From Bordetella sp. H567 (GTDB taxonomy: Bacteria > Pseudomonadota > Gammaproteobacteria > Burkholderiales > Burkholderiaceae_B): a stretch of DNA of 64,000 bases. Position numbers and translations under genes: made by a program. The stretch covers positions 248,001-312,000 of the forward strand of contig NZ_CP012334.1 of the NCBI RefSeq assembly GCF_001704295.1, in the 5' to 3' direction. The notes beneath the pieces are model-generated. The model was given only the letters and a program-made list of their open reading frames with translations. It was not told where the DNA came from and did not search any database. Shown in pieces: positions 35,875 through 44,262 of the stretch; position 1 is the stretch's first letter, and each line of letters opens with the position of its first letter.

Positions 35875-36621
35875 ATGCATATCGGCTCCAGCTTCCTACC
35901 GCACGTCCCCGCGTGGCCTCTCATCCCGGACCCGGCGCGGGCAACCCTTTCCGACGATGGGTCGGTCGCCACGCTGATGGCGTCTGTCGGCGCGCGTGTC
36001 GCCAACCCCGAGCCTGGCCAGAAAGCCGCATTGCCACAGCACCTGTGGGTGGAAAATGCGCCCACGGCCAGCGAAGCGGCGTATCGCTGGCTCGAAGGCA
36101 TGGTGGACGTGCTGAAGGAGCATGGCGCGTACAACATCGCCATCGATAACTATCGGGCGATCTATCCGCAGGCCAGTCACAGGGACGCGGAGAAAATGTT
36201 CGCCATCGATCTGGTCCGCGCGATGGTCGATCCCGTCCCTGCGCGTTTCTTGTCGTCGGCGCATGGAAGCGATCACGCGCCCGCCAGGTCCCGCGCGGCC
36301 GACGACTATCGCTGGAGGCGCGTCATGAACGTCCTGAAGGACAGCGGCGCCTATGCCGCGGGCCTCGCGCATTACCAGGTATATCGGGTTCAGCGTCTGG
36401 CGCAGGCATGCAAGTCTTGGACCGTCTTCTTCAAAAGCCGTGGGATGGACGATGCGAGTATCGAGAAGTTCCTGCCCGAACGCCCGCGGCTGATGAGCTG
36501 GGAGAAGGCCAATTCCACTTTCACCGGCCAGCTGATGCGGGTCGGAGACCCCCGGCACCTGTCGGGGCATCTGAACAAGATCCAGCATCCCGCGCCCCGG
36601 CTGGGATATCGTTACGCCTGA
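35875..36621 (+). CDS. Orphan gene 2, hypothetical protein with internal repeat; candidate type III secretion substrate
   Basis: 248 residues from an ATG preceded by ACGAGGGATAGACC, very similar to the leader of orphan gene 1. No known family is recognised. There is no signal peptide or membrane segment. Two copies of a 23-24-residue unit are visible: residues 70-93 (YRWLEGMVDVLKEHGAY..) and 145-167 (YRWRRVMNVLKDSGAY..), sharing YRW, M, VLK, GAY and a final Tyr. The C-terminus is basic and Tyr-rich (LGYRYA). The N-terminus MHIGSSFLPHVPAWP is polar. The hrp-box-like promoter, isolated position and lack of homologues I can name suggest a secreted effector (inference). A short stem (36621-36636) follows the stop. 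Confidence 0.72.
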   Translation: MHIGSSFLPHVPAWPLIPDPARATLSDDGSVATLMASVGARVANPEPGQKAALPQHLWVENAPTASEAAYRWLEGMVDVLKEHGAYNIAIDNYRAIYPQASHRDAEKMFAIDLVRAMVDPVPARFLSSAHGSDHAPARSRAADDYRWRRVMNVLKDSGAYAAGLAHYQVYRVQRLAQACKSWTVFFKSRGMDDASIEKFLPERPRLMSWEKANSTFTGQLMRVGDPRHLSGHLNKIQHPAPRLGYRYA

Positions 36622-36744
36622 CCGGCCCTGGCCGGTTCCGTCCCCGCGCGATTCTTATCGCCGGGGCGGCTCGTCGGCACAGATGGCCGTCTTCCGACGC
36701 ATACATCACCAACAACCCGGAGGACGGCCCACGCCCTGGCGTAT

Positions 36745-37590
36745 TCAGAAGCGGATGCGGACGCCCGCCAGGATCGCGCGGTCCGACCGGCTGTCGCCTT
36801 CGGCCTGTGCGTAGCGGGCCGTGTCGCCAAACTTGCGGCCGAAGGAAACGCCGACGTAAGGAGCGACTTCCCGGGTGACCTCGTAGCGCAGGCGCAGCGA
36901 GAACGTGGCGTCGGACAGGCCGCTGCCGATGTTGCGCCGTGCGTCGTCCTTGCCGTAGGCGTTGGCTTCGACTTCCGGCGCCAGGATCAGCCGCTGGGTG
37001 AGCAGCAGATCGTATGTCGCCTTCAGCGCGAGCGCGGTGCGGCCCTCGGTTCCGGCATAGACTGTCAACTCGGTTTCGATGCCGTAGGGCGCGGTACCCT
37101 GCAGGCCCAGGCCCATCCATGTGCGTGCCGGCCCGGCGCCGAAGTCGCGGCGGGCGCCCAGCTGCGCGTCCCAGAATGGCGATATGGCGTGGCTCCAGTA
37201 GGCTTGCGCCCGGCCGGCCGTATCGCCGCGCGCGTGGTCCCCTTCGCTCTTGAGCCACAGCTTGTCGCGGTCCGTGCCAGCCCAGAATTCGGCGTCCCAC
37301 CGAAGGCCGTCGCGGTCGTCGCGGTCACGCATGAACTCCAGCTTTTCGATGTCCAGATGCGTGATGATCGCGTCGTCCATCATATGCGGCATGATGCCGT
37401 AGGAAGCGTAGGGCTGTGACGTGGTGCCATCGCTGGTGGGCAGCGTGCCGGCGGGCGGCGCGGGCGCCGCGGCCGGTTGCGCCCGTGCCGTGGCCGCGGG
37501 CTGCAGGGTGGCCGATACGATGGCCAGCACGGCCGCCGCCCGGCACAGCGATCGCGGCGCGCGGCGGGGTAGGTACCTTGCCCGCGTCAT
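36745..37590 (-). CDS. copB: Copper resistance protein B (CopB/PcoB), outer-membrane
   Basis: 281 residues. A signal sequence (to about residue 38, ..ATARAQ) is followed by a Pro/Ala linker and then the CopB beta-barrel: FMRDRDDRDGLRWDAEFWAG, LWLKSEGDHARGDTAGRAQA, YWSHAISPFWDAQLGARRDF and the terminal LAGVRIRF, ending in Phe as outer-membrane proteins do. The Met-rich N-terminal segment of many CopB proteins is short here (MPHMMDD). It is thought to help move or sequester copper at the outer membrane with CopA. The start overlaps the copA stop as ATGA, so the pair is translationally coupled. No copC, copD or copRS genes are adjacent. Confidence 0.92.
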   Translation of the reverse strand: MTRARYLPRRAPRSLCRAAAVLAIVSATLQPAATARAQPAAAPAPPAGTLPTSDGTTSQPYASYGIMPHMMDDAIITHLDIEKLEFMRDRDDRDGLRWDAEFWAGTDRDKLWLKSEGDHARGDTAGRAQAYWSHAISPFWDAQLGARRDFGAGPARTWMGLGLQGTAPYGIETELTVYAGTEGRTALALKATYDLLLTQRLILAPEVEANAYGKDDARRNIGSGLSDATFSLRLRYEVTREVAPYVGVSFGRKFGDTARYAQAEGDSRSDRAILAGVRIRF

Positions 37591-39449
37591 GCGACCACCA
37601 CCGCGCGGAACATGCCGGCTTCCATGTGATAAAGCAGATGGCAGTGATACGCCCAGTTGCCCCGCGTGTCGGCGCTGACGCGGTAGCTGATGCGCTGCGC
37701 GGGGTTCAGGCTGATGGTGTGCTTGCGAACCTGGAAGGCGCCATCCGGCGATTCCATGTCGCTCCAGAGACCGTGCAGGTGAATGGGATGGATCATCATG
37801 GTGTCGTTGACCAGCACGAAGCGCACGCGTTCGCCGTGCCGCAGCACGATGGGCCTGGCATCGGTGAAGGCGACACCATTAAATGACCACATATAGCGGT
37901 CCATGTTGCCGGTCAGGTGCAGTTCGATTTCGCGCGTGGGATCCACATCGCCGCCCGGTGCGGCAATCGAATGCAGGTCGGCGTAGGTCAGCACCACGCG
38001 GCCGTTGTCGCGCAGGCCAGGCCCGGGGTCGTCCAGCCGCGTCGACACGACCTCCGGCAGCATGGCGTTGGACACGCCGCGTTCCGACGCGTAGGGGTGA
38101 CGGGCTTCGATCATGCCACCGCCCCCATGGCCTTCCTCCGGTGTGCCGTGGTCCATTTTTTCCATGCCCCGGTCCATCTGCATGCCCGGATCCATTTGTG
38201 TACTGTCGTCCATCTGCATACCGTGGTCCATTTGCTCGCCGGCGTCCGCCTTCGCCGCCTGGTCCGGCTGCGTGTCATGGCCGCCATGCCCGTCGCCGGA
38301 CATGTCCATGCCGGCCATGTCGTGGCGCATGCCCATGTCCATCATGGTCAGGGGCTGCACCGGATCCATCGGCGGCACCTCGGCCTGCATGCCGGCGCGC
38401 GGCGCCAGCGTGGCGCGCGCGTAGCCCGACCGGTCCATGGATTGGGCGAACAGGGTGTAGGCGCGGTCCTCGCGGGGTTCGACGATGATGTCGTAGGTTT
38501 CCGCCACGCCGATACGGAATTCATCCACTTCGACCGGCCGCACCGGCTGGCCGTCGGCGCTGACGACGGTCAGCTTCAGGCCGGGGATGCGGACGTCGAA
38601 GTAGGTCATCGCGGATCCATTGATGACGCGCAGCCGTACTCGCTCCCTTGGCCGGAACAAGGCCGTCCAGTTGCCGGCCGGTGTCGCGCCGTTCACCAGA
38701 TAGGTATACGTGGCGCCTGAGACGTCAGCCAGGTCCGTGGGCCGCATGCGCATGCGTTGCCACATTAGCCGGTCGCGCAGCGCCGGCGTCCAGCCCTCCC
38801 GTTCCGCTCGCCGTGCCAGGGACTGCAGCGAGGGCGGGTTCTGGTTGTAGTAGTCCGGCATGGCCTTCAGTTTGTGGAAGACGCGCATCGGATCTTCATC
38901 CGTCCAGTCGGACAGCAGCACGGTGTAGTCGCGGTCGGCGCGGATGGGGTCGGTGCCGGCCGGGTCGATGATGAGCGCGCCGTACAGGCCGGTCTGCTCC
39001 TGGAAGCCGGAATGACTGTGGTACCAATAGGTTCCGGTCTGGCGCACCGGAAAGCGGTAGGTGAACATGGCACCAGGCGGGATGCCGGCGAAGCTCAGGC
39101 CAGGTACGCCGTCCATGGCGGACGGCAACAGGATGCCGTGCCAGTGGATCGAGGTATCGACGCGCAGCCGGTTGCGCACGCGCAGCGTGACGGTGTCGCC
39201 TTCGCGCCAGCGCAGGACGGGGCCGGGCAGCAGGCCGTTGACCGTGGTTGCCAGCCGCGGCGTACCCGTGTAGTTCACGGGCGTTTCGGCGATATCCAGC
39301 GCGAATTCCGTACCGGACAGCACGGCTTGGCCTGAAAACTGCCCCGCGGCCATGGCGGCTCCTGCCCAGCCCGATGTCCCGGCAACGAGCCCGCCCGTGG
39401 CCAGGCCCGTGACGAAGCGGCGCCGGGATCGCGATACAGCGTCGGTCAT
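37587..39449 (-). CDS. copA: Copper resistance multicopper oxidase CopA
   Basis: 620 residues. The Tat signal SRSRRRFVTGLATGGLVAG opens the protein, so it is exported folded to the periplasm. Three cupredoxin domains carry the copper ligands: SIHWHGILLPSAMDG and TYWYHSHSGFQEQTGLYGAL in the first, HPIHLHGLWSDMES and the T1 segment WAYHCHLLYHMEAGMFRAV in the last. Between domains two and three (about 375-455) is a Met/His/Asp-rich insertion with many MDHGM or MDPGMQM-type units, a likely copper-binding store. It oxidises Cu(I) and tolerates excess copper. The start at 39449 has AAAGGAT upstream; the frame is open to 39494. copB follows with a 4-base overlap. Confidence 0.95.
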   Translation of the reverse strand: MTDAVSRSRRRFVTGLATGGLVAGTSGWAGAAMAAGQFSGQAVLSGTEFALDIAETPVNYTGTPRLATTVNGLLPGPVLRWREGDTVTLRVRNRLRVDTSIHWHGILLPSAMDGVPGLSFAGIPPGAMFTYRFPVRQTGTYWYHSHSGFQEQTGLYGALIIDPAGTDPIRADRDYTVLLSDWTDEDPMRVFHKLKAMPDYYNQNPPSLQSLARRAEREGWTPALRDRLMWQRMRMRPTDLADVSGATYTYLVNGATPAGNWTALFRPRERVRLRVINGSAMTYFDVRIPGLKLTVVSADGQPVRPVEVDEFRIGVAETYDIIVEPREDRAYTLFAQSMDRSGYARATLAPRAGMQAEVPPMDPVQPLTMMDMGMRHDMAGMDMSGDGHGGHDTQPDQAAKADAGEQMDHGMQMDDSTQMDPGMQMDRGMEKMDHGTPEEGHGGGGMIEARHPYASERGVSNAMLPEVVSTRLDDPGPGLRDNGRVVLTYADLHSIAAPGGDVDPTREIELHLTGNMDRYMWSFNGVAFTDARPIVLRHGERVRFVLVNDTMMIHPIHLHGLWSDMESPDGAFQVRKHTISLNPAQRISYRVSADTRGNWAYHCHLLYHMEAGMFRAVVVA

Positions 39450-39501
39450 GTCTATCCTTTGATGCGTACGCCGTATCCTGGAACCTTCCCGCATTGGAAG
39501 G

Positions 39502-40425
39502 TCAAGGCGCTGCGGTAAGCGGCATGCCGTCGACCAGCGGTTCGCACACCGCCAGCAGCCCTGCGTGCAGCAGGCGAACGGCGGACGAGAACTGCTTGCG
39601 ATGCGGGCAGATCAGGTTGAAGGGCGCGTGTTCTCCGGGCACCTGCGGCAGGATCACTTCCAGCCGGCCCGCGCGCACGTCCGCCGCGACGTCCAGCCAG
39701 GACTTGTAGGCGATGCCCTGGCCGGCCACCGCCCAGCGATGAACCGCATCGCCGTCATCGCACAGCAAGGGACCGGATACCGCCACCGTGCACCGGCCGT
39801 CGCCATCGCCGAAGCGCCATTTGTCGTACGGGCGGCCATGGAGCATGTAGACCAGGCAGGCATGCGCGGCCAGGTCCTCCACGCTTTGCGGGCGGCCATG
39901 GCGGGCCAGGTAGTCCGGGGCGGCCACCAGGACGCGGCGATTGTGCGGGGCCAGCGGCAGGGCGACGAAGCTGGCATCGCCGACGCGGCCGTAGCGCAGC
40001 GCCACGTCCACCGGATCGCGAAAGACATCCGCGACCTGGTCGGACAGGTACAGCCGCAGCACCAGGGCGGGGTGCTGCTGGCGAAAGCCTGTCAGCCAGG
40101 GCAGGATCACGTTGCGCCCGATGTCCGAGGGCGCGGCGATCAGCAGCGTGCCACGCAGCGCGGTATCGCAGGGCTGCAGGCGCTCGCCGCCTTCGCGCAG
40201 CGTGTCCAGCGCGCCGATCGCGTAGGGCAGGTATTGCTCGCCTTCCGCCGTCAGGCGCAGGCTGCGCGTGGAGCGCGCGAACAGGCGTATGCCCAGTTCC
40301 GCTTCCAGCCGCTTGATGGCCGCGCTGACCTGGCCGGGCAGCAGGTCGACTTCGCGTGCCGCGTGCGAAAAACTGCCCAGCGCCGCGGCGCGTACGAAGA
40401 GGGTCAGGTCGTCCAGGCGGATCAT
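39502..40425 (-). CDS. LysR family transcriptional regulator
   Basis: 307 residues, normal for the family. The N-terminal helix-turn-helix (about 1-60) reads MIRLDDLTLFVRAAALGSFS and AAIKRLEAELGIRLFARSTR; the effector domain follows (GTLLIAAPSDIGRNVILPWL, DPVDVALRYGRVGDASFVAL). The GRV-DASFVALPLA pattern belongs to the CrgA/AaeR-like group. It lies 52 bases upstream of copA in the same direction and is divergent from recC, so its target cannot be read with certainty. An alternative ATG lies at 40437. GGAAAC directly before 40425 may act as its ribosome-binding site. Confidence 0.92.
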   Translation of the reverse strand: MIRLDDLTLFVRAAALGSFSHAAREVDLLPGQVSAAIKRLEAELGIRLFARSTRSLRLTAEGEQYLPYAIGALDTLREGGERLQPCDTALRGTLLIAAPSDIGRNVILPWLTGFRQQHPALVLRLYLSDQVADVFRDPVDVALRYGRVGDASFVALPLAPHNRRVLVAAPDYLARHGRPQSVEDLAAHACLVYMLHGRPYDKWRFGDGDGRCTVAVSGPLLCDDGDAVHRWAVAGQGIAYKSWLDVAADVRAGRLEVILPQVPGEHAPFNLICPHRKQFSSAVRLLHAGLLAVCEPLVDGMPLTAAP

Positions 40426-40539
40426 GTTTCCATGCATGTGCAAGCGTAGTCGCATTGTGCCGCGTTTCGGCGGGGACCGCTCCACCGCGGGCTGATCCGA
40501 GTTATCGTCTCGAGTTGTACCGTCCGAGCGAAATCCCCG

Positions 40540-43500
40540 GTGTCCCCAGCGTCCCCGCCATCCCTTCCCCCCGGCCTGATCGTCATCCACAGCAACCTGT
40601 CGGAGTCGCTGCGCGACGTGCTGGTGGGCTGGATGCGCGCCCACCCGCTGGGCCCGCTGGAGCGCGAAGTGGTGCTGGTGCAAAGCAGCGGCATCGCGCA
40701 ATGGCTGAAGCTGGCGCTGGCCGCCGATGCCCGGGACGGGGCCGCGGGCGGCGGAGCGGGCATCGCCGCCGCCTTCGAGTTCCTGCTGCCGTCGCGCTTC
40801 CTGTGGCGTGCCTACCGTGCGGTGCTGGGCGCCGCGGCCGTGCCGGAAGTGTCGCCCTTCGACAAGCCGCGCTTGATGTGGCGCCTGCTGCGCCTGCTGC
40901 CGGAAGTGATGGACCAGCCGGTGTACGCGCCCTTGCGGCGCTTCCTGCGCGACGACGCGGATTGCCGCAAGCGCTATCAGCTGGCCGAGCGGCTGGCGGA
41001 CGTGTTCGACCAGTACCAGGTGTACCGCGCCGACTGGCTGGCCGCATGGGCCGCCGGCCACGATACCTTGCCGCGCGACGGCGGCGCGGACCTTCCTCTG
41101 CCGCCCTCGCAGCGCTGGCAGGCGGCGCTGTGGCGCGCCGTCCTGGATGACGTCAAGGCGATGGCCGCGCCGATCGGCGCGGCGCCGTCCTCGGACGGCC
41201 GGGCCGCCGTGCACGATGCCTTCCTGCGCCGCGCCGCGGATTTGCCGGACGATGTGCCGGTGCCTGGCCTGCCGCGCCGGCTGATCGTGTTCGGCATCTC
41301 GACGCTGCCGCGCCAGTCGCTGGAGGTGCTGGCGGTGCTGTCGCGCTGGACCCAGGTGCTGATGTGCGTGAACAACCCCTGCGAGCACTACTGGGCCGAC
41401 ATCATCGAGGGCAAGGACTTGCTGCGCGCCGCGCATGCGCGGCAGCAGCGCCGCCGGGGCAGCCCGGCGCGCATCGCCGATGACGAATTGCACCTGCACG
41501 CGCATCCGCTGCTGGCGGCCTGGGGCAAGCAGGGCCGGGATTTCATCGGCCTGCTGGACGAGCATGACAACGCCGACGCGCGCGAACGGCTGGCCGCGGC
41601 CCTGGGCGGGCAGGCGCGCCGCCTGGACCTGTTCGAGCCGGCGGGCGACGATACGCTGCTGCGCCAGCTGCAGGACGACATCCGCGACCTGCGGCCGCTG
41701 CGCGAGACCCGCGCGCGCTGGTCCGCCGTGGATACCGGCCGCGATGCGTCCATCCGCTTTCATGTCGCGCACAGCCGCCAGCGCGAGGTTGAAGTCCTGC
41801 ACGACCAGCTTCTGGCGGCCTTCGACCAGGACGCCACGCTGCGGCCGCGCGATGTCATCGTGATGGTGCCGGACATCGAGGCCTACGCCCCGCACATCCA
41901 GGCGGTATTCGGCCTGCATGACGGCGACGATCCGCGCGCCATTCCGTACACCATCGCCGACCGCGTCAAGCGCCACGCCGATCCCCTGCTGCACGCGCTG
42001 GAACAGCTGCTGCAGCTGTCGCGGGCGCGTTTCTCGGTCAGCGAATTCATGGACCTGCTGGAAGTGCCGGCGGTGCGCGATCGCTTCGGCATCGCCGAAG
42101 ACCAGCTGCCGCTGCTGCACGCCTGGATACGCGGCGCCAATATCCGTTGGGGGCTGCACGATGCGCAGCGGCAGGCGCTGGGCCTGCCGTCCAGCGGCAC
42201 GCCGGCCGCGCAGAACAGCTGGCTGTTTGGGCTGCGCCGCATGCTGCTGGGCTACGCGGTGGGCGGGCGCGCGACGAACTGGCAGGGCATCGAACCCTAT
42301 GACGATATCGGCGGCCTGGACGCGGCGCTGCTGGGGCCCCTGGTCGCCATGGTGGAAAGCCTGGAACGCACCTGGCTGGAGATGTCGTCGCCGGCCGCGC
42401 CGGCGGTGTGGGGCGAACGGCTGGCGGCGCTGCTGGAGCGCTTTTTCCTGCCCGGCGAAAGCACCGATGCCTATACGGTCCAGCAGTTGAATACGGCGCT
42501 GCGCGAATGGCTGGACGTATGCGCCGAAGCCGGGCTGGTCGAAGCGCTGCCGCTGTCCGTGGTCGCGGAGCATTGGTTGGCGCGCCTGGACGAGGGCGGC
42601 TTGTCGCAGCGTTTTTTCGGCGGAGCGGTGACGTTCGCCACGCTGATGCCGATGCGGGCCATCCCGTTTCGCATCGTGTGCCTGCTGGGCATGAACGACG
42701 GCGAGTATCCGCGCATCCGCACGCCCATGGATTTCGATTTGATGGCCTACGACTACCGGCCGGGCGACCGCTCGCGGCGCGAGGACGACCGCTATCTGTT
42801 CCTGGAAGCCTTGCTGTCGGCGCGCGACCGCCTGCTGGTTTCCTGGGTGGGGCGCAGCGTGCGCGACAACACGCCGCGGCCACCCTCGGTGCTGGTCGGG
42901 CAACTGCGCGATCATCTGGCGGCCGGCTGGCGGCTGGCACGCGAAGGGGCGGCCGATGCCGGCGCACCCTCTCCGGATGCCGATGCCGCGTCGACGGTTG
43001 CCGGCGCGTCCGGCCACGCGGCGGCGATGCCGCGGCCCGACGAGGCGCTGCTGGCCGCCTTGACGACCGAACATCGGCTGCAACCGTTCAGCCCCGCGTA
43101 TTTTTCCGATCCGTCCTCCGGCCTGTTCACCTACGCCCGCGAATGGCGCGGCGGCGCAGGCCGCGTGGGCGCCATGCAGCCGCTGCCGCCGCTGGTCCGC
43201 GAAGAGCCCTTGACGCTGCGCGAGCTGGCGGACTTCGTGCGGGCGCCCGTGGACGCCTTTTTCAAGCAGCGATTGCAGGTCAGCTTCGTATTGGAGGATG
43301 CCGCCACCGAGGACGTCGAGCCTTTCGTGCCCGATGCGCTGGAACAATGGCAGTTGCAGGATGCCTTGATCCGCGCGCAGTCGCGGGCGCTGGAAACCGG
43401 CGCCGACTTCCAGGCCAGCCGTGAGGCCGAGGTGGCGCGGATCGGCCGCGCCGGCATGCTGCCCGATGGCGCGTTCGGCGCGCTGACCGCGGAAGACCTG

Positions 43501-44262
43501 ATCGCGCCGCTGGACGATATGGCCGAACGCTACGGCAAGGCCCTGGCACGCTGGCCGCACGCGATCACGCAGGAATTTCCCGTGCTGGTCCCCGCCGCCG
43601 GCGGCGCGCCCGCCCTGGAAGACAGCCTGGCCGCCTTCCGCCGCGATGACGATGGGCAGCGCTGCCGCCTGCTGGTCGACAGCAGCAGCCTGATCCCCAA
43701 GGGAAAGTACCGGGCCGCGCGCGTGGTGCCGCACTGGGTGGCGCACGTGGCCGCCCAGCTGGCGGGCGAGCCGGTCACCACGGTGGTGGTCAGCAAGGCC
43801 GGCGACGTGGTGTTTCCGCCGCTGAAGCGGCGCGAGGCGATGCGCTGCATGCGCGTCTGGATGGATGGCTGGCAGGCCGGGATGTCGCGTCCCTTACCGC
43901 TGGCGCCCGCCGCGGCCTTCGAATGGCTGACGCGCCATCCGGCGCCGCCGCCCGACGATCTGGCGGATGATGACGTCGCGCCCGCCTGGGATGGCCCCGG
44001 CGAAGGCGGCATTCCCGCGCTGCTGGAGGCGCCTGCCGGACAGGCCGCGCGCAAGGTATACGAAGGCGCGGCGGAACAGCGCGGCGAAGTCGACGGCAGC
44101 CCTTACCTGCAAGCGGTGTATCCCGACTTCGCGTCCTTGACCCACAGCGGCGAGTTCTTCGCGCTGGCGCAGGGCTGGCTGCGCGTCATGCGCGCTTCCT
44201 TGTACGCCGACCGCAATAAGGGCAAGCCCACGCCGGACGGCCAGGAGACCGACCATGCCTGA
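40540..44262 (+). CDS. recC: Exodeoxyribonuclease V subunit gamma (RecC)
   Basis: 1240 residues from a GTG start at 40540; the true start could be slightly downstream, as no strong ribosome-binding site is visible. The N-terminus LIVIHSNLSESLRDVLVGWM and REVVLVQSSGIAQWLKLALA are typical of RecC, as are RFSVSEFMDLLEVPAVRDRF, MPMRAIPFRIVCLLGMNDGE and YDYRPGDRSRREDDRYLFLE. RecC is an inactivated SF1 helicase-like subunit that splits the duplex and reads Chi in the RecBCD complex for double-strand break repair. A 1414-codon antisense frame across this gene is a composition artefact. The stop overlaps the recB start by 8 bases. Confidence 0.95.
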   Translation: MSPASPPSLPPGLIVIHSNLSESLRDVLVGWMRAHPLGPLEREVVLVQSSGIAQWLKLALAADARDGAAGGGAGIAAAFEFLLPSRFLWRAYRAVLGAAAVPEVSPFDKPRLMWRLLRLLPEVMDQPVYAPLRRFLRDDADCRKRYQLAERLADVFDQYQVYRADWLAAWAAGHDTLPRDGGADLPLPPSQRWQAALWRAVLDDVKAMAAPIGAAPSSDGRAAVHDAFLRRAADLPDDVPVPGLPRRLIVFGISTLPRQSLEVLAVLSRWTQVLMCVNNPCEHYWADIIEGKDLLRAAHARQQRRRGSPARIADDELHLHAHPLLAAWGKQGRDFIGLLDEHDNADARERLAAALGGQARRLDLFEPAGDDTLLRQLQDDIRDLRPLRETRARWSAVDTGRDASIRFHVAHSRQREVEVLHDQLLAAFDQDATLRPRDVIVMVPDIEAYAPHIQAVFGLHDGDDPRAIPYTIADRVKRHADPLLHALEQLLQLSRARFSVSEFMDLLEVPAVRDRFGIAEDQLPLLHAWIRGANIRWGLHDAQRQALGLPSSGTPAAQNSWLFGLRRMLLGYAVGGRATNWQGIEPYDDIGGLDAALLGPLVAMVESLERTWLEMSSPAAPAVWGERLAALLERFFLPGESTDAYTVQQLNTALREWLDVCAEAGLVEALPLSVVAEHWLARLDEGGLSQRFFGGAVTFATLMPMRAIPFRIVCLLGMNDGEYPRIRTPMDFDLMAYDYRPGDRSRREDDRYLFLEALLSARDRLLVSWVGRSVRDNTPRPPSVLVGQLRDHLAAGWRLAREGAADAGAPSPDADAASTVAGASGHAAAMPRPDEALLAALTTEHRLQPFSPAYFSDPSSGLFTYAREWRGGAGRVGAMQPLPPLVREEPLTLRELADFVRAPVDAFFKQRLQVSFVLEDAATEDVEPFVPDALEQWQLQDALIRAQSRALETGADFQASREAEVARIGRAGMLPDGAFGALTAEDLIAPLDDMAERYGKALARWPHAITQEFPVLVPAAGGAPALEDSLAAFRRDDDGQRCRLLVDSSSLIPKGKYRAARVVPHWVAHVAAQLAGEPVTTVVVSKAGDVVFPPLKRREAMRCMRVWMDGWQAGMSRPLPLAPAAAFEWLTRHPAPPPDDLADDDVAPAWDGPGEGGIPALLEAPAGQAARKVYEGAAEQRGEVDGSPYLQAVYPDFASLTHSGEFFALAQGWLRVMRASLYADRNKGKPTPDGQETDHA

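Noticed and set aside
36621-36636. ACCGGCC-CT-GGCCGGT stem after orphan gene 2 as a terminator
   Set aside because: The stem is short and lacks a T-run; mentioned only as a possible weak stop.
39502-43746. 1414-codon open frame on the minus strand across the recC gene
   Set aside because: Only its last 308 codons (39502-40425) form a real LysR gene. The rest is an antisense shadow of recC, rich in Arg, Gln and His without any domain.
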